Shown piece after piece: positions 44,036 to 55,262 of a stretch of 64,000 nt of DNA. The notes under the pieces are model-generated. The model was not told the DNA's origin and did no database searches. It saw only the letters and a program-made list of their open reading frames with translations. Origin of the DNA: Ostrinia nubilalis (Eukaryota > Arthropoda > Insecta > Lepidoptera > Crambidae); NCBI RefSeq assembly GCF_963855985.1, contig NC_087111.1, positions 7,321,001 to 7,385,000 on the forward strand, written 5' to 3'. How positions within the stretch are numbered: position 1 is the first letter of the stretch; each line of letters opens with the position of its first letter. A program made the translations under genes and the position numbers.

Positions 44036-44981
44036 CTGTATCCTGTTTGCTGATGACATTTCTATAATAATAAATAATAAATCTGAAAATGTGATAAATT
44101 ATGAATCTGACATTAATAATACAATTAAATATACAATAGATTACTTAGAGGCTAATAAATTAAACATAAACTTGAATAAAACCAAATATGTACAATTCAA
44201 TGTAAAGGGACGCAAGGAAATCAACCTTAAGTTAAGACATCAAAATATTGATATTGAATCATCAAATGACATGCTATTTCTTGGTATAGTCTTAAACAAG
44301 AGCTTAAATTTCTCTAGCCATGTTCAAAGAGTCTGTAATAAGATAAACAGATTTGCTTACGTCCTTCGTCGTCTGACAGTAAAAACTTCTTTAAGTGTAA
44401 CGCTATCTGCATATTACGGATATGTTGCCTCAAACATCAATTATGGACTTATAATTTGGGGGAACAGCACAGACATCCAAAGAGTATTTATTGCACAAAA
44501 AAAATGTATCCGAGCTATTTGTCGAAGTGGACCGATTGACTCTTGTAGGCCACTTTTTACCAAATTACGTATTCTTACTGTTCCTAGCATGTACATTCTC
44601 GAAATATTTAAATTTGTAAGTCAACACCCTCAAATATTTCAGAGGGCAAAGGATATATACCCAAGGAACACAAGATTCCCTGATAGACTCGCAATAGATT
44701 TTTGTCCAAAAACTTCGTTATATAAAAAAAACTGTTACTATATGTGTTTAAAAATCTATAACAAAATTCCAGATAGATTTAAAAAGGGGTCAACCACTGT
44801 CATGACACGGAACTTAAAAGACTGGCTTATAGACAATTGTATATATAGTGTAAAGGAATTCCTAGACACAAAATTTGCATGCTGATATTGTTAAGCAGAA
44901 TAGTAGCACTCTACCTAAATTTAACACCTAAACCATTGTACCTATTCTTTGCAAATAAATACTTTGACTTTGACTTTGACA
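44000..44981 (+). mobile_element. 5'-truncated jockey-type LINE inserted in BEL env
   Basis: A LINE 3' portion starts within about 44000-44034 and ends with AATAAATAC and a TTTGAC-repeat tail (44964-44980). AAG (perhaps CAAG) on each side (43996-43999 and 44980-44983) is a minimal candidate target duplication. The env frame is the same on both sides, as expected if a single insertion split it. Confidence 0.8.
44034..44885 (+). pseudogene. LINE reverse transcriptase C-terminal half
   Basis: This is one uninterrupted frame from DCILFADDISIIIN (the FADD form of the RT active site) through LNINLNKTKYVQF, FLGIVLNKSLNFSSHV and SAYYGYVASNINYGLIIWG to the natural stop TGA. It is the RT palm end, thumb and tail of a jockey-type ORF2; the N-terminal endonuclease and first RT motifs are missing through 5' truncation. 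There are no stops or frameshifts, so the insertion is young. It has no start codon of its own at the break and is probably not expressed as a useful enzyme. Confidence 0.85.
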
Positions 44982-45706
44982 AGCAAGAAGAAAGTCTTTG
45001 TGAATTAGACATCAATAAGAAACAATGCAAAACAGTTGTTCACCCCTGCATCAATAAGTGGGTCGAATTAAACACAATAAACAAGTACTTGTACTTTTGT
45101 TGTGAGAGGTGTCAGTTACGAGTGATATGCGCGGATCAGGTGACCGCGCCACAGCTGGAGCAAGCCGGCCTCGTCAGCATTTCACACGGGTGCATTGTCA
45201 AGTCCGACCTATTTACAGTGCACGCTCGTAACCTTGATCGCAACGTTATCAAAACAAACGCCGATATCCAGACACAAGACATCAGTCCGATCAACAATAT
45301 CATCAACGCATCGATCCCGATAACATCTATCGTAGACGACACAATTAACGAACGTCAGAGACAACTTTCGGACATCGAGAAAGGTCTGAAAGATTTGAAA
45401 GAGCAAGCAGTATTGAACACAGATGTATCATACCACGATGTACATCAATACGCTCTAATATACATCATCATCGGCGCCGCAGTCATCACGGCAGCGTGGC
45501 TGGCGTGGCGGCGAGTGCGGCGCGCGGCGACTGTCGCGCCCCCGGAGGAGCGTACTACCGTGCGCCTCTCATCCATTCGAAGCAACTCAAGTGAAGACGA
45601 AGACCACAAGAACAAGACTCACAAGATACATAGTGTTAATACGATACAAAATGTTAATAAGTCTACGTCGCCCATAGCAACTAGTAGTGCATCTCTATTT
45701 TCATAA
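44982..45706 (+). pseudogene. BEL env C-terminal part, cut off from its frame
   Basis: The frame resumes the envelope-like protein with a cysteine-rich stretch (C in LCELD, QCKTV, HPCINKW, FCCERCQL, VICAD, HGCIV), a long polar stalk and a transmembrane segment ALIYIIIGAAVITAAWLAW (about 45452-45508) followed by a basic, RR-rich cytoplasmic tail. It is in the same frame as the upstream env part, so the LINE insertion is the only break seen. The frame stays open leftward into LINE sequence to 44879. Without the upstream part it lacks a signal and fusion region. Confidence 0.8.
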
Positions 45707-45748
45707 ACTTTACTTTCATCCCGCCTCCATCTCTGGTGGCCCGGAACA

Positions 45749-46013
45749 TGTACGGTGCGTCACCGTACAATTGCAAACATCAGCAATATATTGCTATGCG
45801 CGGCTGACCCAATTTTATATTTTATGTTTTACATTATTTTAAGTTTAGTGTTCGATTTAGCAGCCTAACAAGTGGCCGCGACTCTCGTTAATCAATTATT
45901 GTACCTTTATACGTAATCAAGTAATAAATATCTACATTCAACAAGGAGTTTGAATCATTCTCTTCATAATCAACATAATCAAGAAAGGTGTATAGCTAGC
46001 AATAGACCATACA
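45749..46013 (+). repeat. 3' LTR of the BEL element
   Basis: 265 bp, read as identical to the 5' LTR. The sequence just before it (GGTGGCCCGGAACA) is not a strong polypurine tract. The 5-bp duplication CGCTC follows directly. Confidence 0.92.
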
Positions 46014-46049
46014 CGCTCCGTGCTGGAAATCTATTTAATCTTAGCCTAG

Positions 46050-46690
46050 AAGCTGGGTATGACTACCCCGCCCCTCTCCTCTCCCCAGGTCATAAACTGG
46101 GCATGACTTCCCCCTCGGCCAGAAGTTGGGTATGATTTACCCCCCCCCCCCCCCCCCCCCCGGCCCGAAACTGGGTATGACTTGACCCCTCCCCCTCCCC
46201 CCAGGCCAGAAGCTAGGTAAGGCTTGCCCCTACCCCCAGGCCATAAGCATAAGCTGGATATGACTCCCCTTCGGCCAGAAGCTGGGTATGACACCCCCCC
46301 CATGCCAGAAATGCCAGAAACTGGGTATGACTTGACCCCCCCCCCTCCCCCAGGCCATAAGCTGGGTAAGGCTAGCCCCTCCCCCCAGCCCTAGAAACTG
46401 GTTATGACTTGACCCCTCCCCCCCCCCCTCTCCCCAAGCCAGAAGCTGGGTAAGGCTAGCCCCTTCCCCCAGTCCATAAGCATAAGCTAGGTATGACTCC
46501 CCCTCGGCCGGAAGCTGGGTATTACTTACCCCCCCCCCCCCCCCCCCCCCCCGGCCAGAAACTGGGTATGACTTGCCTCTCCCCCCTCCCACCAAGGCCA
46601 GAAGCTGGGTAAGGCTTGCCCCTCCCCCCAGGCTATAAGCTGGGTATGACTTATCCCCCCCCCCCCAGGCCAGAAACTGGGTATTAGCAT
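46050..46690. repeat. C-rich minisatellite
   Basis: About sixteen degenerate units have a core GCCAGAAGCTGGGTATGACT and C-runs of variable length, including uninterrupted runs of 22 C (46140-46161) and 24 C (46529-46552). The minus strand is G-run rich and could form G-quadruplexes. Long open frames on the minus strand are a by-product of the low complexity. Confidence 0.9.
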
Positions 46691-46736
46691 CATATTAAGT
46701 ATTATTATGTTCAATACAAACAATCATTAAGTTACA

Positions 46737-47160
46737 CTCACCCCAACCGCGTCTCCGCATTGCATCGAATCCTATGAAAATGTGGTTTTCTGGACATAGC
46801 AATACTTATTTTTCACAATTTTTATTTTTAAAAATTACTGGTCGATAGGTTACTTTATTTTGAAGAATAAATGTAATTAAAAGTTTTTTTCTAAAACTGA
46901 TAGTTTAGCCGGAAAAAAATATTTTCCATCCCATTAGTACGCCGGCTGCGCTCGATTCGGATATAATGACGTCACGCGGCCTTGCGTACGTTGACTTTTA
47001 GCGGCAAAAACGGCCTATGTTTATTACTTAATATCTTCGTAAGTAATGGTCCGATTTGGATAATTCAAAAAGATATATCTTTCTTATGTCTTAAAGATTA
47101 ACGTAGATACTAGTTTTATTGAATTTTCTACAACAGTACTGATCCTCATTATAGTCTTAA
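46737..47160 (-). repeat. Dispersed repeat with central TGACGTCA, copy B
   Basis: In reverse complement this matches 33290-33725, most clearly between GAGACGCGGTTGGGGTGAG (46733-46760) and TGACGTCA (46967-46974). Identity looks like about three quarters. The outer ~190 bp is less similar. Confidence 0.7.
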
Positions 47161-47871
47161 CATAGCTATAAAATTCACAGTTCATATCGATTCAATTCTG
47201 CTTCTTTTTTCTTGATTAACAGTTTTTATATACATGCTGATAGCTGAAACTTCACAGACTCATTTTACTGTAGGAAAATGTTGCCCCATTCATATAAATT
47301 AATGGTTATATTGTTTGAGTAGTTTATAATTTAAATAAAAAAAATACTAAATTAAAAGTGGCAACCCTACTAACGTATAAGGGCGATAAAGTGGTTTGTA
47401 ATAGCCTTAATGCGTTTAGACGCTTTTTGGGGTCCAAATATCCCAAACGAGTTTGTTTTGGAGCGTATGTTTCATTGCGTTCGCAGTTTAGGGTCAGATT
47501 TATTTTGTATCGATTTACTGATCTCACAATACTTTTATACATTTATACTGTTTATTACAAGCTTTTCACAGTGACTTCGTCTCAATATTTAGATTTCGAT
47601 GAGATTTTTTTTATGCATGGCAAGGCAGGTATTTGGAATTTAATTATTAATTTTCGTTTCAGCTACATTTTAATTTAAAATTCAGGTTGACACAAATAAA
47701 CATAATTACGAATATCCCGTAACAATTAATTTACAGCGAGAATATCAATATTTCCTACACGTTACACGAATAAAAGGAAATCAAAAGGATAAAATAATAC
47801 AAACCACTGATAAATGGGTTTTTCTGCGACTAACGAAGGTTCACAAATAACATGATTACCTAACTAAAATA
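47161..47871. other. Non-coding stretch, nothing recognised
   Basis: Overlapping frames on both strands (47324-47678) have no domain. No repeat is supported. Confidence 0.3.
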
Positions 47872-47996
47872 AGGCTGGGTTGCACCATCTTACTTTGACT
47901 GTGACAAAGGTCAAAAATCTGTCAAACTCCATACAAAAATCACCGATTATCGTCATAGTTACCGTCAAAATTAGGTGGTGCAACCCACCCTTAGTG
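47872..47996. mobile_element. MITE with GGTTGCACC inverted ends, copy 5
   Basis: The ends are AAGGCTGGGTTGCACCATCT and AGGTGGTGCAACCCACCCTT. The interior matches copies 1-3. Confidence 0.8.
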
Positions 47997-48058
47997 TTTT
48001 AATGGCGATTGATCAAACGTCCATTAAAATTTAAAAGTTTTAAATACATCAAATCAAA

Positions 48059-48212
48059 CCCAATGTTTTCCATATTGACCGGTTGGTGACGCCTGAATCC
48101 AACGCCTTCCTTCTACCTTTGACTCTTTAGCCTTTGTGAGGTCGTCAGTCCACCGTGTTAGTCGTAGTAGATACGCTACGTTTTCCGATACGTGGCCTCC
48201 ACTCTAGAACCT
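48059..48212 (-). mobile_element. RTE-type LINE 3' fragment, tail missing
   Basis: A reversed C-terminal segment from about VWKTLG to RVLEWRP with indels (an extra GACTCTTTAGCC near 48120). The last ~15 codons and the tail are absent. Confidence 0.7.
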
Positions 48213-49811
48213 AGGTTCTCGAAAACTGAAAAAAATAAATAAAAACAATAATTGTTGAAATGACTTATATGAATGTTTGCATTTTAATTGAGTTAGGAGT
48301 GACATTTCAGGTCTGAAACTTCTGGTACTAGGTTCGATTCCCATAGGGGCCATGTAAAAACGCTTTATTCAAGTTGAATCGACCTGATTATCAAAATGAA
48401 TTATCAATGTTTTATGATTCTATTATTACTTAACATTTTGGTAGAGCTCCCTAATCTTAACCATTAAACATTAACACTAATTGTTTTTCTTGGCTTTTCC
48501 TGTTTTCGTACTTACATTTATCCTAGCTCATTAGCGAGTAATTAAATCCACTACAATTATATACCAAATAAATTGAACAAAAAATATCAACGTACAAACA
48601 GGACAAAACTGCTCATTACAATCGTTAAATAACGTTGATTAATTAATATTTACTTTTTCCTGATCAATTATTTCGTTATCACCCTGTATAGTATGTTTTA
48701 ACGGCTTCCTGCGGCTAATTAATGCTATTTAATCAAGGTTGTAAAATCTGTAATAAGTGCATTAAAAAACTAATGCAACCAAATGTAGGTCGTTAATGTT
48801 GTTAGTTAAATTTTTTAATGAATATCGGCCAATTATCGATAAATGTGGAATGCATTATGATTTTTACTAGTATACTAGTGGCCCACCCCGGCTTCGACCG
48901 GGTTATACAAGTAGGTACTATATTGGCGTACCTACCTATACAGGTAGCCTGTTATGTTAGTCTGAAATACCACATAAGAAAATGAAAGTCCTAAATAAGA
49001 CCTTAATTTTTTTTTATAATCGATGTAGGTACATAATCATGACTGTGTTAGTAAGATATTATAAAAAATCTGTAGAAAATAATATGTAACCTTTTGTTCA
49101 ATAATAAAAGGTATAAATTAGCCACTAAAGCTTTTTTCTGACCTAACAAGAAAAAAAATTTAACGTACTCAACTCAACCTTGCTATTTCTAAAATAATGT
49201 ACTTTTTAACCTAAACAACAGACAACTCAATAAAAAATAATTGAAATGAGACATCAATAAAAAAAATAAGCTCATTCTAATTTCAAATTTCGACCAAGTT
49301 CTCATTTAAAAATAAAAATTAAATCCATTCGTGCATTCTAATTCCAAATTCAAACTTCCACATTCGCATGTCACCGTTCGAAGCCGTATCGCGATGGAGC
49401 GCGCCATGAATGATTGTTTAATGTACCAGAAGTGAGCAAATTCGTTTTTAAACGGCTATCAGCCGGTCATTAAAAGGGAATGACGCGCGATTCGAACGCA
49501 CTCTATGAGATGTCATTTTAGATGGTGGGGTGACCGTTATTTATTTAAAAGTTAGGAATACTTTTTTTTTCAAGCATTTTGTCCACGTCCACACCTTTGT
49601 CTAAAGAGAAGCAAAATTATGTTTCATCCAATGTCATCATAAATACGTCAGACAGAATTAATGGGAAAAACTAAGCTAGTGTTCTAGTTTGAAGTGTCAC
49701 TTTTCGTTCTAGTTTGTAGTAGTAAATATAAATACATGAGAATCACCTAGCTAGGTAAGTATGTACTTGCATTGTACTTATAACTCTAATTCATTTCATT
49801 AATAAAATTGT
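48213..49811. other. Non-coding stretch with SINE and Helitron-like scraps
   Basis: A B-box-like AGGTTCGATTCCCAT near 48330 marks a SINE remnant. ACTAGTGGCCCACCCCGGCT near 48874 is a reversed Helitron-like terminus (CTAG after a GC hairpin). No gene is seen. Confidence 0.4.
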
Positions 49812-50441
49812 AAACTAAAGTTTCTCGAAGTTGTTGACAATTATGTATACCTGGGACAAACAGTCCAGTTAGGTAGGTCCAACTTCGAGAAAGAGGTCAA
49901 TCGTCGAATCCAACTCGGATGGGCAGCGTTCGGGAAGCTTCGCCATATACTCACGTCCGAAATACCGCAGTGTCTCAAGTCGAAAGTATTTGACCAATGC
50001 GTGTTGCCAGTGATGGTATACGGATCTGAGACGTGGTCGCTTACTATGGGCCTCATAAGAAGGCTCAAGGTCACCCAAAGGGCGATGGAGCGGGCTATGC
50101 TCGGAGTTTCCCTGCGTGATCGAATCAGAAATGAGGAGATCCGCAGGAGAACCAAAGTAACCGACATAGCTCGCAGAATTGCTAAAATCAAGTGGCAGTG
50201 GGCGGGGCACATAGCTCGTAGAGACGATGGCCGTTGGGGCAGGAAAGTTCTCGAGTGGCGACCACGGGCTGGAAGACGTAGCGTGGGCAGGCCTCCTACT
50301 AGGTGGACCGACGATCTGGTAAAGGTCGCGGGAAGAGCCTGGATGCGGGCAGCGCAGGACCGTTCATTGTGGAAAACCTTGGGGGAGGCCTTTGTCCAGC
50401 AGTGGACGTCATTTGGCTGAAACGAACGAAACTAAAGTTTC
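49812..50441 (+). mobile_element. RTE-type LINE insertion with exact 13-bp target duplication
   Basis: AAACTAAAGTTTC flanks the element at 49812-49824 and 50429-50441. Between them (49825-50428) is the 3' end of the LINE, closing with TGA and a short AACG tail. Confidence 0.92.
49825..50420 (+). pseudogene. RTE LINE polyprotein C-terminus (5'-truncated)
   Basis: An unbroken frame reads EVVDNYVYLGQTV, WAAFGKLRHILTSEIPQCLK, VMVYGSETWSLT, then RAMLGVSLRDRIRNEEIRRR, KWQWAGHIARRDDGRWGRK, SVGRPPTRWTDDLVKVAG and GEAFVQQWTSFG to TGA at 50418-50420. This is the region after the RT domain of RTE-type elements (annotated elsewhere as transposon-derived F52C9.6-like, from memory). The first ATG in frame is at 50001, but the element is simply truncated at its 5' end. 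No decay is visible, so the insertion is recent. Confidence 0.88.
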
Positions 50442-51734
50442 ATTATTAAAGTTTCCAGTTAATGACTAATAATAAACTCTACAAATGTACAATTTAAAAC
50501 TTTTATAAAATAGCTGTAAAATATGTAAAATGTAACAGGACACAATTTCAAAACTAAACGAACTTTTTAATTTTTCCTGTTCACCCCAAAACTACAGTCA
50601 ACCTACACTATTACTATATTAAGCGCTCTCAATAAACATTAACTACAATGGATCTGCACAAAAGACACGCTGCCAATTGTTTGGACATCTGGGGTCGAAG
50701 AGACCTATACGTGATACACCCTGTATGGATCTGTATGGGATGATGGACGCACACACCCTGTATTTGACGCTTTAGATTTTGAAACGTCATTGAAATGCGA
50801 CCGCAAGAAAAAATACTTAAATAGACATTGTAAATGATCCAGTAAATCTGTAAATAGATGGGAATTATGTCAATGGATATTTTTTATCTGAAGACTCACT
50901 GGTTACTAGTATTTACAGTGGGTAAGTACTTAATGTGTAAAATGGTCTTAAGTAGTTTCTGGACCAGTGGTCACGGAAAACACTGTTTAACTAGAAAGGG
51001 TTTTGCGAAAACTTAGACCCGTACGTTACGTGGTTCAAAAAAACTCGATTCATTCAAACTATCACAGAATTATCTGTTTTGGATGTTTCTTCCATGGCTT
51101 TAACAACAGAACCAATCAGAAAATTGAACCTATCCCGGAGTAGGTAATTGACTGAGTATCGTAATAATACGGGTATGAGATACAACTCTATCTACCCCAT
51201 TCAAATCTATCTATTTAACGACAGCTAACAATGCGTTAGATAAACCCAATAAGGCCACTACATTAGCCACGGTGGCCATTAACGGCCACCATTGACCCAT
51301 CGGAATGGCCTAATCCCATAACTGGACCAATTTATAAACTTGTTGAACAACGGGCATTAAATTTGAACAGCCATAATCACGTGAACACTTTAAACACCCC
51401 ACCCGGAAAACCGTCCAGTTTACGCTGCCCTTTCAAAATTTGTCCATTGCTTGAAAATTGGTCGAGTTAATTTAGATCGAAGGGTCTGGGTGAATTAGAC
51501 AGAGGGAAAGCCTCCCTGTGGGTGCCTATTAAGTGATGGGTAATTTAGAAATACATAAAGTACATAATAGGGCCCTTAACTCCGCTAAATGAGGCGAAAA
51601 CGGGTGCGTTACCCGACGTAGCGCTCGGTCGATACTATAATGATTATGTACTTACTTGGGTGTTTATTTGTGAGAGAACCTTTTTGCATGACGGTTTACG
51701 TATTTATTGTATGTAGTTTTAATAATATGTAATA
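50442..51734. other. Non-coding stretch, nothing recognised
   Basis: No gene or element is supported. ACACCCTGTAT repeats near 50718 and 50754. Confidence 0.35.
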
Positions 51735-51957
51735 CTAGCTTTCCGCCCGCGGCTTCGCCCGCGTGGAATTTTGTCTGTCATAGAAAAACTTTATCGCGCG
51801 CGTCCCTGTTTCAAAAACCAGGATAAAAACTATCTTATGTCCTTTCCCGGGACTCAAACTATCTCTATACCAAAATCCATCAAAATCGATTCAGTGGTTT
51901 AGGCGTGAACAGACAGACAGACAGACAGACAGAGTTACTTTCGCATTTATAATATTA
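51735..51957 (-). mobile_element. Helitron-like (Lep1-type) copy
   Basis: It is close to the tandem pair at 29.85 kb: the CTAG/hairpin terminus at the left (51735), a CAGA microsatellite, and a TTTCGCATTTATAATATT end at the right. Confidence 0.8.
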
Positions 51958-52170
51958 CTAGCGGCCGCCCGCGACTTCGTACGCGTGAATCCCGTTTTTC
52001 CCGCTAATTCCCGTTCCCGTGGGAATTTCGGGAATTCCTTTCTTAGTGCACCTCTACGGTACCTAAGCTACGTCCCTTCCAAATTTCAAGTGCCTACGTT
52101 TAGCCGTTTAGGCTGTGCGTTGATCTGTCAGTCAGTCAGTCAGTTTCTCCTTTTATATATTTAGATAGTA
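51958..52170 (-). mobile_element. Second, divergent Helitron-like copy in tandem
   Basis: CTAGCGGCCGCCCGCGACTT starts a different subfamily directly after the first copy. A CAGT microsatellite follows at 52126-52143, then TTTTATATATTTAGATAG. A relative begins at about 61349. Confidence 0.65.
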
Positions 52171-54592
52171 TAGAAGTATAAATTTGCAATAATCATATTT
52201 ATTTTGTTCATAATTATTAGTTTCAGCCCTGAAAATTCTACCTTTGTTTAAAAATACTGTACCTAAACATTGTCAAAACGAACTCTTGATTTCAGATTAC
52301 TTATAGTTTTTACTTTATTAAGTACTTAAAGTGCTTACATAAGTTTCTGTAATCGTTTTACAACCATTTCATGAATACAGCAATATTTCACTTGTTTTTA
52401 ATATTTAAAATGTTTGATTGGTAACGTCATGTCACGAGTTCTAATTTGAAAGTAATGTCAGTAAAAACATAATCCTGTTGTCTATTTTACTCAAGCTTTG
52501 TATAAGTTTTCAAGAAAGATCATGTATGATTTTAACCCTTGCTTGTTCACGGATATAATTGATTCTAATTTCAAACGAAACCGCTCTTAAAAATGTAAAG
52601 CCTGTCAACGAAAACCAACAAAGAGTTTGCGAAGAGTTAAAACTTTTTTATTCTTACCAGCCAGCATCTGCCACTAGGTATTTTATAAGGATTTAATGCC
52701 ATAAATAATTTGATTAGTCGCGTATTTATCAACATGAAACCATCGAATGGAAAAACGTCACCTATTCAGGACCCCTTCATTCATTTTGAATGGGACTCCA
52801 TTGATATCATACCAGTATTTAAAAGCCACTAATATTATCTTGATGTCTTGAGAAGAAAGACGTCATTTTTGGACGTGGCAACACCGAATTTTTATAGCTG
52901 GTAACTTGCAAATTTCGACTTTATTCTATAGTTTTCAGAGTTGTGTAGCTTTTAGACGAATACAGGACAAGACGGTTATAATTTTGATTGTCGTTTATTG
53001 CCGTTTTTTCGCATGGTTTTTGTAAGGTTCTCTAAAGGTGTTCGTTCACAAAGGGAGTTTTTGCATGTGTATTGAGCACGCGTTGAGAATTGACTACATC
53101 CAATGTGTTTTTAAAACTGTCTAAGATTATCTTGTAGCCTTTTGTGTAGATGTTTAAGAGCAGCAAAAACAGCTATAAAATATTCTTATAAGGATATTGA
53201 GATACGAGTATAAAAGTCGTTATAAAAACCAAATTAATGATGCTAAAAGATGATAGAGAGTGCCGCGAAACGCACAAAAAGTTACTATTAGGAATTTTAA
53301 GCAACAATTTCAAAATTAACTGCACTTGTTAAAATTCGCTATAAATACACACTGATTAGTACCTAAAACTCATTTATTTTAACATTACAGCTTAACAAAC
53401 ATAAATACCATAAAAACTAATAACCAATTGCGCAGTTCCCATTCAGCTAATTACCAAACTAATAACGGTAATATCCACACTCGGACCACACACGAAGTGT
53501 TCCAGAGCTCACACTAAAAGGCGCTAATGCGAAAACATCACACTATTCCATTTTTAAAACGCAAACAAAGTAAACGAATGGCGCTTAAAGCTCCATAATC
53601 TCCGGCTAGGTGGCGCCCTCGTTATTTGAATTTCGAACATCACTGTTCTCTATTCAAAATTGTTACATGTTCTTTGTTCGGGAAATATTTGCTCACCGTT
53701 TAATACGGCCAGCGTAAACAGGTCTGTGCTGCTACGAGTTTTTAAAGTTATTGTTGGTTAACGAAAAAAGTCGAGGGCTCAAATTACGCTGGTTCTGTTT
53801 ATGTGATGTGCTTAAGTGGGAGCCTGATGTTTGCTTGTTTTAGGATGTTTATTTTCGGCCCGGACACGACTGGCCTTTAACAAACGTTTTTTTATGTTCA
53901 CGACTGTTCATTTTTCTGTTGTAATTAAGTGGACAAAGGGAAATAACAGCGTTTTTACAGCTTAAAGTTTTGCTTGTTTCTCACTTTACATTATAGCTTT
54001 CGATTGCTTACTATCATAATACAAGTACTTGTAGCTCCAGGCTAGCGTATTCATAGTATCTACTTATGATATCAATGAGTAAAAAATTGTATTCCTATTA
54101 TTTTAAAACTTTATTGGACAAATCGCAGCAACCATGAAATTCAAGAAAGATCAAAAATCAAACCTAGAATACGGTCTCTAACTGGTATAAAAATCAAAAT
54201 TTGTAATTACGTAACTAGTTAAAACAATATTAGAAAGTTTAATCATCACTTATTACCATAAAACACAAAAATGATCATAACGAAACACTTAAAATAATCA
54301 CTCGAAACCGCTTTATCGGCTAATGAACAGAAATAAAAACGTAATGAATCATTACCGCCGTTTTATTCGCTAATTTAAGGAAAAAATTAAAATGAAGCTG
54401 CGGAGATGATAAATTGGAAAAATAAAACGCTCCCTGCGAAATTAAAGTCGTCTGCCTCCCCGCGGAATGGCATAATTTCAGAGTACCCCCCCTCGCAGGG
54501 CTGGCAAAGAACTTTCAATGTGAAAATGTTTCTTTTGCTCCAAAATATTGCTATTGAAAAAAATATTTTGAATTTTGAATGTTAATATGCCC
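52171..54592. other. Long non-coding stretch, nothing recognised
   Basis: No gene, TIR or LTR is seen. Conserved regulatory DNA is possible but cannot be judged without alignment. Confidence 0.35.
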
Positions 54593-54735
54593 AACGGATA
54601 ATCAAGCTGAAGTGGCTATGGGCGAGCACATAGTAGTATTAATAGTACGTAGAACTGATGGCAGATGAGGCAGCAAGGTTCTGGAGTAGAGGCCACGTAC
54701 CGGAAAACGGAGCATGAGACGTCCACTCACAACGT
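54593..54735 (+). mobile_element. RTE-type LINE internal fragment
   Basis: A plus-strand decayed piece runs from (RR)IIKLKW to RPLTTWT (about 54595-54732). The terminal ~50 codons and the tail are missing. Confidence 0.65.
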
Positions 54736-55159
54736 GGACCGTGATCCAAATCCTTTCACCGAGCTCTCAACATCCATGCTGCCTATTGAATTTAGTTTAT
54801 ATTTCAACAAACTTGTCAACTTTTAATTTGATTTTGAGTACCAAATTGTAAAGGTTTAGTGCAAAAATAGTGTTGGGAAGCCAAGGGAGGAGACGAGCGT
54901 CATCATCGGCAGCGCTCGGCTCACACACTCGCCTTGGGACACCACCGTTGACGCACGAATAACTCTTATTATTTCTTGTAATTAGGCTGGCGAGAATTAC
55001 AGCACCTATTTTTATACAGTCCGCTATATCATTTAATTTACTAATACCTTTTCGTTATATATATACATATAAAACTATAACATTAGTTTTCTTTCTTACA
55101 TTTCAGTGACTAACTAGCTTAATATGTTATGATTTGAACCTCAGCCACCCCTGAGAGCC

Positions 55160-55262
55160 GTTAGGGGGTTATTTCGCGCGCGTCACCAATTTTGGCGCGA
55201 AACGGCGCGCGTTATTGTAATTTAGCGCGCGTCTCGACGCCATATTACGAATCGTGTCGGCG
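55160..55262. promoter_or_regulatory. CpG-dense block with E2F-like sites
   Basis: This short CpG-rich block in AT-rich DNA contains TTTCGCGC (55173) and the near-palindrome TTTTGGCGCGAAA (55190-55202), both E2F consensus forms, plus several GCGCGC runs. No open frame or transcript start can be assigned. Confidence 0.35.

Larger units (their letters stand above)
37539..46018 (+). mobile_element. BEL/Pao LTR retroelement with env, RT-deleted and LINE-interrupted
   Basis: The element is 37544-46013 (8,470 bp). It has 265-bp direct LTRs starting TG and ending CA, read as identical base by base, and a 5-bp target duplication CGCTC (37539-37543 and 46014-46018). The order is LTR, a repeat-rich leader, one long gag-pol-env frame, LTR. 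Domain order protease-RT-(RNase H)-integrase and the integrase signature place it in BEL/Pao. The pol frame has an in-frame deletion of the RT core. The env part is split by a 5'-truncated LINE. Identical LTRs mean a very recent insertion. Loss of RT means it must have used proteins from another copy, unless the deletion happened after insertion. Confidence 0.93.

Noticed and set aside
43996..44989. CAAGAA as the target duplication of the nested LINE
   Set aside because: Removing one copy of this 6-mer would shift the env frame, whereas a boundary at (C)AAG keeps it. The shorter duplication is therefore preferred, though it is weak.
46046..46723. Gly-rich minus-strand frames of 65-121 codons
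   Set aside because: They are translations of the C-rich minisatellite and nothing else.
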